Origin: Salinirubrum litoreum
Lineage (GTDB): Archaea > Halobacteriota > Halobacteria > Halobacteriales > Haloferacaceae
NCBI RefSeq assembly: GCF_020567425.1
Contig: NZ_JAJCVJ010000001.1
Location: 744,001-808,000, forward strand
Reading direction: 5' to 3'
DNA length: 64,000 nucleotides
Under the pieces are notes generated by a model. That model was not told where the DNA came from and ran no database searches. It saw nothing but the letters and a program-made list of their open reading frames with translations. Shown here piece after piece: positions 59,112 through 64,000 of this stretch. The stretch's first letter is position 1. Each line of letters opens with the position of its first letter. A program made the position numbers and the translations under genes.

Positions 59112-59672
59112 ATGCCAGAGATCGGAGACTCCGACGTCGAGGACGCCGAGCGGTGGGCCGCGAACGCCGACCGCGAGAAGCAGGCGTGGGAGGCGACGCT
59201 CGAAGACATGCAGGCGATGGCCGAGGACCTCGAAGCCGAGGGCTGGGACACCGTCGCCACCGCCGCCGGGCACACCGCCCCCGAGAGTCCCGAAGCGGGC
59301 GACTACGACCGGTTCGGGCTGACCCACGTCGTCCCCGACAACTTCGCCGAGGCGTTCACCGACGCCTTCTCCGTGGGCGACTTCCCGCAGTTCGAGGTCT
59401 ACCGCGCCGAACAGGACGGGCGCGTCTTCCTCGTGACCGTGCTGATGGATCCCGACGCACGGCAGGCCATCCTGCTGGCCGGTACCTACGAACTGCGCCA
59501 CGCACTCGGCTGTGTGAAAGCCGCCGAGGAGGCCGGCGAGATGTACACCCACGTCGTGACACTCGATCAGACGCACCTCGGGTCGTTCCGCCACGACAGC
59601 CACGAGAAGTTCTTCCCCGACAGAGCGACCGTGGAGAACTGGGCGATCGACCCCGAGCGCAGAGACGACTGA
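59112..59672 (+). CDS. Conserved haloarchaeal protein of unknown function
   Basis: A 186-residue acidic protein: WAANADREKQAWEATLEDMQ helix, TVATAAGHTAPES, then a mixed alpha/beta domain with FPQFEVYRAEQDGRVFLVTV, AGTYELRHALGCVKAAEEAG and SFRHDSHEKFFPDRATVENW. I recognise it as widespread in haloarchaea but know no function. The ATG at 59112 begins MPEIGDSD; an upstream start adds seven unconserved residues. Confidence 0.78.
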   Translation: MPEIGDSDVEDAERWAANADREKQAWEATLEDMQAMAEDLEAEGWDTVATAAGHTAPESPEAGDYDRFGLTHVVPDNFAEAFTDAFSVGDFPQFEVYRAEQDGRVFLVTVLMDPDARQAILLAGTYELRHALGCVKAAEEAGEMYTHVVTLDQTHLGSFRHDSHEKFFPDRATVENWAIDPERRDD

Positions 59673-59759
59673 CGACGCTCTCTCTCGACGACTCTCTCGT
59701 CCGCCGTCACACTTCCCCGCTTCGCAGAGTACAAGAGGTGCGGGGCAGTACGGCGGTGT

Positions 59760-60611
59760 ATGCAAGTAGCCGACGCGATGACGCCCCGCTCGGACCTCGT
59801 GACCGTCGAGTTGCCGGGCACCCGCGACGACGTGCTTCAGTACCTACAGGAGCACGGCTTCTCGTCCGTGCCAGTCGTCAAAGTGACCGACGGCGTCGAG
59901 GAGTACCGTGGTCTGATCTCCCGTGAAGACCTGATCGAGGACCCCGACGAGGACCAGTTGGCGATCCTGATGCGCGAGGTCCCGACCGCCACCGCCGACG
60001 AGGCCATCGAGGCGGTCGCGGCGCGGATGGTCGCGGAACGCTCCCGGCGCGTCCCGGTCGTCGACGACGACGGGGGGCTGGAGGGGATCGTCACCGTCAC
60101 CGACGTCGTGCGAGCCATCGCACGCGGCGACATCGACGGCGACACGGAGGTCGGCGAGGTCGCGGCCCGCGACGTGAACACCAGCTACGTCGAGACGCCC
60201 CTGACGGTCGTCGAACGCGAGATCAACTACGCGAACGTCCCCTACTCGGTCGTGCTGGACGACGACGCCCGGATGGCCGGCATCGTCACCGAGGTCGACA
60301 TCATCGAGGTCGCCCGTGTCGTCGAAGGCGAGGACGAGACCGGCGACTCCGTGGCCGGGCAGGACGACGAGTGGATGTGGGAGGGGATCAAGGCGGTCGG
60401 CAACCGGTACATCCCGACCCGGAACGTCGAGATCCCCGCCGAACCGGTCCGTGAGTTCATGAGCGACGAGGTGACGACCGTCTCCAGCAAGCGGACCGCG
60501 AAGGAGGTCGCCGGGACGATGCTGTCGACAGACATCGAGCAGATCCCGCTGGTCTCGGGCGACGAACTGATCGGCGTCGTCCGCGACGTGAACCTGCTGG
60601 AGGCGCTCTGA
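59760..60611 (+). CDS. Four-CBS-domain protein, coupled to glycyl-tRNA synthetase gene
   Basis: A 283-residue protein made of two CBS pairs: VADAMTPRSDLVTVELPGT, EVPTATADEAIEAVAARMVA, ARDVNTSYVETPLTVVEREI and REFMSDEVTTVSSKRTAKEV each start a CBS unit, with RRVPVVDDDGGLEGIVTVTD-type cores. Such proteins sense adenine nucleotides. The stop overlaps the glyS start (TGATG), so levels of sensor and synthetase are linked. Regulatory target unknown. Confidence 0.9.
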   Translation: MQVADAMTPRSDLVTVELPGTRDDVLQYLQEHGFSSVPVVKVTDGVEEYRGLISREDLIEDPDEDQLAILMREVPTATADEAIEAVAARMVAERSRRVPVVDDDGGLEGIVTVTDVVRAIARGDIDGDTEVGEVAARDVNTSYVETPLTVVEREINYANVPYSVVLDDDARMAGIVTEVDIIEVARVVEGEDETGDSVAGQDDEWMWEGIKAVGNRYIPTRNVEIPAEPVREFMSDEVTTVSSKRTAKEVAGTMLSTDIEQIPLVSGDELIGVVRDVNLLEAL

Positions 60612-62401
60612 TGGCGGACGCCGAGACCATCACCGAACTCGCCAAGCGACGGGGCTTCTTCTTCGGCTCCTCGGGCGCGTACGGCGGTGTGGCGGGCTTC
60701 TACACCTTCGGGCCGCAGGGTGCGGCGCTGAAGGGCAACGTCGAAGCCTCGTGGCGCGAGCAGTTCGCCGTCAAACTCGGCAACGAGGAGATCGAAGCAC
60801 CGACGATCATGCCCGAAGCCGTCTTCGAGGCGTCGGGCCACCTCGACGGCTTCGACGACATGCTCGTCGAGTGTGCCGAGTGTGGCGAGTCCCACCGTGC
60901 GGACCACCTGATCGAGGACAACACCGGCATCGAGGAGGCTGAGAGCCTGCCGATCCCGGAGGTCGAGGAACTGATCCGCGAACACGACCTCGCGTGTCCC
61001 TCGTGTGGTGCCCCCCTCGCCGGCCAACCGGTCGAGGATTTCAACCTCATGTTCGAGACGTCCATCGGTCCCGGGTCCGGTCAGCCGGGGTACCTGCGTC
61101 CCGAGACGGCACAGGGTATCTTCGTGGAGTTCCCGCAACTGAAGGAGTACGCCCGGAACAAACTCCCCTTCGGCGTCACCCAGATCGGCCCGGCCTACCG
61201 GAACGAGATCAGTCCCCGGAAGGGGATCATCCGGGTGCGTGAGTTCACGCAGGCCGAGTTGGAGCAGTTCATCGACCCCGAGACCGACGAACCGCCACTG
61301 GAGGAGGTCGCCGACGAACCGGTGACGCTCTACCCGGCGACGAAACAGGAAGCGGAGGGCACCGAGTACGTCGAGACGACGATCGGCGAGGCGGTCGACG
61401 ACGGCGTCATCGCCGACGCGTGGATCGGCTACTACCTCGGCATCGCCAAGCGGTGGTACCAGTCCATCGGCGTCGACATGGACCGGTTCCGGTTCCGCCA
61501 GCACCTCCCCGGCGAACTCGCCCACTACTCGGCGGACTGCTGGGACGCCGAGAGCGAGGTCGGCGGCGACTGGGTGGAGATCGCGGGCTTCTCCTACCGG
61601 GCCGACTACGACCTCACGAAACACGGCGAGTACGCAGACGACGACTTCACCATCTTCCGGCAGTACGACGAACCGAAGACGGTCGAGCGCGCCGTCGTCG
61701 ACCCCGACATGAGCGTCCTCGGCCCGGAGTTCGGCGGCGCGGCCGGCGACGTGGCCGAGGCCCTCGCGGACCTCGCGGCACGCGACCCGGACGCCTTCGA
61801 CGGCGAGACGGTGACCGTCGAGGTCGACGGCGAGTCCTACGAGGTCGACACCGAGGTCGCCGACTTCCGCGTCGAGGAGCAGACCGAGTCGGGCGAACAC
61901 ATCACGCCCCACGTCGTGGAACCCTCCTTCGGCGTCGGCCGGACGGTCTACACGCTCATCGAACACGGCTACACCGAAGACGAGGTCGCGGGCGAGGCGC
62001 GCACCTTCCTCGATCTGGACGCCTCGGTCGCGCCGACGTTCGCGGGCGTCTTCCCCCTCGTCTCGGACGACCGACTGGAGTCGCTGGCCCACGAGATCGT
62101 CTCGGACCTCCGGGCGGTCGGCCTCGAGGCGGACTACGACGACTCCGGCAACATCGGCCGTCGCTACCGCCGGCAGGACGAGATCGGCACGCCGTTCTGC
62201 ATCACGGTCGACCGGGACGGGATCGAGGGCGACGGCCCCGACACCGTGACGGTGCGGGAACGCGACACGACCGCGCAGGTTCGGGTGCCGGTCTCCGAGG
62301 TCGTCTCGGAGCTGACGGCCCTGCGGACCGGCGACCGGGAGTTCGCCGCGCTCCTAGACGAGTACGAGACGGTCTCCGAAGGCCAACTGGCCGACGCGTG
62401 A
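60611..62401 (+). CDS. glyS: Glycyl-tRNA synthetase (archaeal/eukaryotic dimeric type)
   Basis: A 596-residue class II synthetase that charges tRNA-Gly. Seen: ITELAKRRGFFFGSSGAYGG, a zinc-like insert with CAECGESHRADH and CPSCGAP, LRPETAQGIFVEFPQL, motif 2 region FGVTQIGPAYRNEISPRKG, and motif 3 EPSFGVGRTVYTLIEHGY, then an anticodon-binding domain (ASVAPTFAGVFPLV). Length is normal for the archaeal enzyme. It is sandwiched in an operon: start overlaps the CBS gene by 1 base and stop overlaps the next gene by 4. Confidence 0.95.
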   Translation: MADAETITELAKRRGFFFGSSGAYGGVAGFYTFGPQGAALKGNVEASWREQFAVKLGNEEIEAPTIMPEAVFEASGHLDGFDDMLVECAECGESHRADHLIEDNTGIEEAESLPIPEVEELIREHDLACPSCGAPLAGQPVEDFNLMFETSIGPGSGQPGYLRPETAQGIFVEFPQLKEYARNKLPFGVTQIGPAYRNEISPRKGIIRVREFTQAELEQFIDPETDEPPLEEVADEPVTLYPATKQEAEGTEYVETTIGEAVDDGVIADAWIGYYLGIAKRWYQSIGVDMDRFRFRQHLPGELAHYSADCWDAESEVGGDWVEIAGFSYRADYDLTKHGEYADDDFTIFRQYDEPKTVERAVVDPDMSVLGPEFGGAAGDVAEALADLAARDPDAFDGETVTVEVDGESYEVDTEVADFRVEEQTESGEHITPHVVEPSFGVGRTVYTLIEHGYTEDEVAGEARTFLDLDASVAPTFAGVFPLVSDDRLESLAHEIVSDLRAVGLEADYDDSGNIGRRYRRQDEIGTPFCITVDRDGIEGDGPDTVTVRERDTTAQVRVPVSEVVSELTALRTGDREFAALLDEYETVSEGQLADA

Positions 62402-62967
62402 GCGAGATCGGTCGGCGGCTCGTCCACGCGAGCGGGACCGGGATTCCGGGGCTGTACCTCCTGAGCCTGGTCAGCTACCGCCAACTCGGCTACGTGCTGA
62501 TCGGCCTGGCGGTGACCGTCACGGTCCTGGAGATCGCGCGACTCGGCTTCGGCCTCGACTGGGCCATCTACGACCGTCTGACGCGGGAGTACGAGCAGGA
62601 CAACGTCGCGGGCTACGCGCTCTACATGTACTCGATGCTCGCGGTCGTCTGGGTGTTCGAGCCGACGGTCGCAGTACCGGGGATGCTGATGCTGACGGTC
62701 GGTGACCCCATCTCGGGCGTCCTCGGGTCGAACGATGCCACCACGGCGAAGGAAGTGGGCGTGCTGGCGGCGATGTTCGCGGTCTGTCTCGCGCTGGCAC
62801 TCCCCTTCGTGTCGCTGCTCCCGGCGGCACTCGGGGCGCTCGGAGCGACACTGGCAGACGGGTTCAAGCCGGTGATCGCGGGCTACGTCGTCGACGACAA
62901 CCTCTCCATCCCGCCCTCGGCGGCGGTCGGGATCACGCTCGGGACGTTCCTGTTGACGCTCGTCTGA
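62398..62967 (+). CDS. Dolichol kinase-like membrane protein
   Basis: A 189-residue membrane protein with six hydrophobic segments, starting at GTG 62398 inside the glyS stop (GTGA). IGRRLVHASGTGIPGLYLLS at the start and LMLTVGDPISGVLGSNDATTAKEVG in the middle are typical of dolichol kinase/phosphatidate cytidylyltransferase relatives, which use CTP on lipid carriers. In haloarchaea this would serve dolichol-phosphate recycling for N-glycosylation (inference). Confidence 0.82.
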   Translation: MSEIGRRLVHASGTGIPGLYLLSLVSYRQLGYVLIGLAVTVTVLEIARLGFGLDWAIYDRLTREYEQDNVAGYALYMYSMLAVVWVFEPTVAVPGMLMLTVGDPISGVLGSNDATTAKEVGVLAAMFAVCLALALPFVSLLPAALGALGATLADGFKPVIAGYVVDDNLSIPPSAAVGITLGTFLLTLV

Positions 62968-63003
62968 CCCGAGCCTCGATCCGCGCACGCGGTCGTCGGT
63001 GAC

Positions 63004-63048
63004 TGGCTCACCGAGAACTCGCTCGGGCGAGCCAGCTTGCGGTTCTCG
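63004..63048. repeat. Nested inverted repeats after the dolichol kinase-like gene
   Basis: CGAGAAC (63012-63018)/GTTCTCG (63042-63048), TGGCTC (63004-63009)/GAGCCA (63029-63034) and GCTCG-gg-CGAGC (63021-63032) are perfect arms that could form alternative hairpins in the transcript tail. They may assist termination; no T-tract follows directly. Confidence 0.4.
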
Positions 63049-63178
63049 ACCTCCTCGCCCGGGTGCTCCGAACACGACACCGAGCGGACAAGTGTCGGAA
63101 AGAGAGACGTACAGTTCGGATCGGCACCCGACGGCGGCAGGATTAACGTCATCTCGATATCAATTACGGGGACCTACC

Positions 63179-63186
63179 TTTATATG
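63179..63186 (+). promoter_or_regulatory. TATA box of the MinD gene
   Basis: tttatatg, 31-38 bases before the ATG at 63217. It is the clearest TATA element of the window; the transcript should start near 63208 with a leader of only about ten bases. Confidence 0.6.
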
Positions 63187-63216
63187 CTAGCCTGCGTGAT
63201 TGGCAACAACTCAATC

Positions 63217-64000
63217 ATGGCAACGGTCTACGCAGTCGCGAGTTCGAAGGGTGGCGTCGGGAAGACGACGACCACGGTGAACCTGGGGGCGACACTGGCG
63301 TCTGCAGGGCTGTCGGTCGCGGTCGTCGACGGCGACATCGGGATGGCGAACCTCGGCGACGCGCTGGGTGTCGACCCGGACGGCGCGACGCTCCACGACG
63401 TGCTGGCCGAGGACAGCGAGGTCGCCCCCGAGGACGCCGTCTACGAGGGACCGGCCGGGGTGGCGGTCGTCCCCGGCGACACGAGCATCGACGGGTTCCG
63501 GGCCGCAGAGCCGGCGAACCTCGCAGCCGTCATCGACGCGCTGGACGACTACGACTACGTCCTCGTGGACACCGGCGCGGGACTCAGCCACGACACGGTG
63601 CTCCCGCTGGGGCTGGCCGACGAGGTCGTCCTCGTCTCGACCACCGAGCGCGACTCGCTGACCGACACCGAGAAGACCAGACAGGTGGTCGATCGCCTCG
63701 GCGGGACGACACGCGGCGTGGTGTTGACGAGCGTCGATCCGGACGACCCGAACGCCGAGGAGGTCGCAGCACGCCTCGACGCCGACGTGATCGAGGCCAT
63801 CCCGGCCGACCCGGTCGTTCGGGAGTCGATGCAGTTGGCCGACCCGCTGGCGAGGTACGCTCCCGGTTCGCCGGCCGCGAGCGCCTACCGAGCGCTCGCC
63901 GGTAGCTTGACTGGCGAGTCGATTCCGACGCCCGAGGTGGTCGACGAACCGGCAGACGAGACGACCGAGGCGGACGACGCGGGCGAGACGTCGACTGCCG
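63217..64000 (+). CDS. minD: MinD/ParA-family ATPase, truncated by window edge
   Basis: 261 residues are visible and the frame runs off the right edge. The deviant Walker A, SSKGGVGKTTTTVNLGATLA (K11 and K16), the switch I region VVDGDIGMANLGDALG and Walker B YVLVDTGAGLS are clear. Archaeal MinD homologues position surface structures such as archaella and chemosensory arrays rather than dividing septa. The C-terminus seen so far becomes acidic (VVDEPADETTEADDAGET); a membrane-targeting helix would lie beyond the edge. Confidence 0.9.
   Translation, partial: MATVYAVASSKGGVGKTTTTVNLGATLASAGLSVAVVDGDIGMANLGDALGVDPDGATLHDVLAEDSEVAPEDAVYEGPAGVAVVPGDTSIDGFRAAEPANLAAVIDALDDYDYVLVDTGAGLSHDTVLPLGLADEVVLVSTTERDSLTDTEKTRQVVDRLGGTTRGVVLTSVDPDDPNAEEVAARLDADVIEAIPADPVVRESMQLADPLARYAPGSPAASAYRALAGSLTGESIPTPEVVDEPADETTEADDAGETSTA

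Overview
The window is chromosomal DNA from a haloarchaeon (class Halobacteria). The evidence is a very GC-rich sequence, strongly acidic proteins, twin-arginine lipoprotein signals, archaeal information genes (eIF1A, transcription factor S, deoxyhypusine synthase, archaeal-type glycyl-tRNA synthetase), TATA-box promoters that often sit about 25-30 bases before a start codon (leaderless transcripts), and many small proteins of a kind I know only from haloarchaea. I cannot name genus or species. No tRNA, rRNA, CRISPR array, insertion sequence or integrase was seen.

Layout. 1-867: the N-terminal part of a pilus/secretion ATPase that runs off the left edge. 1186-2919: divergent acylphosphatase and sugar-phosphate mutase. 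3166-8542: a complete BMP-type (nucleoside-like) ABC importer. 9093-16992: XPD/DinG-type helicase, MFS transporter, transcription factor S, deoxyhypusine synthase and several unknowns, including two distant paralogues (9093 and 14522). 17017-17964: secreted DUF4397 protein with a long acidic tail. About 18130-22160: an AT-richer accessory island with an apparently frameshifted membrane protein, two more membrane proteins, a C39-peptidase-like gene paired with a winged-helix-like partner, and a PD-(D/E)XK-like protein. 22289-29251: fructosamine kinase, sulfatase-superfamily enzyme, epimerase, pirin, HpcH/HpaI aldolase, 2-hydroxyacid dehydrogenase and a methyltransferase. 29529-37632: cold-shock protein, methyltransferase, SGNH hydrolase, DsbA-like redox pair, eIF1A, MsrB and a divergent TatC-like membrane protein. 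37688-39490: a YcaO enzyme fused to a zinc-site domain. 39975-49961: quinone oxidoreductase, thiamine-binding protein, degenerate M24 protein, iron-type ABC binding protein behind an iron-box-like operator, EamA exporter, aminotransferase with Lrp regulator, and DUF2270. 50009-53958: a sulfane-sulfur cluster (DsrE-like, TusA, rhodanese-MBL, two YeeE/YedE halves, HTH regulator) whose divergent promoters carry mirrored copies of one motif. 54041-62967: UPF0058, MutS-like ATPase, USP, metallophosphatase, CBS protein, glycyl-tRNA synthetase and a dolichol-kinase-like protein. 63217-end: MinD ATPase, cut by the right edge.

Most of the window is ordinary chromosomal backbone. The best candidates for something undescribed are the C39-like/winged-helix pair and its membrane neighbours in the AT-rich island, a degenerate dispersed repeat found in three intergenic regions (8790-9030, 30086-30185, 39690-39843), the mirrored promoter motif of the sulfur cluster, and the stand-alone fused YcaO enzyme. 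All functions rest on motif recognition by eye, without database searches.
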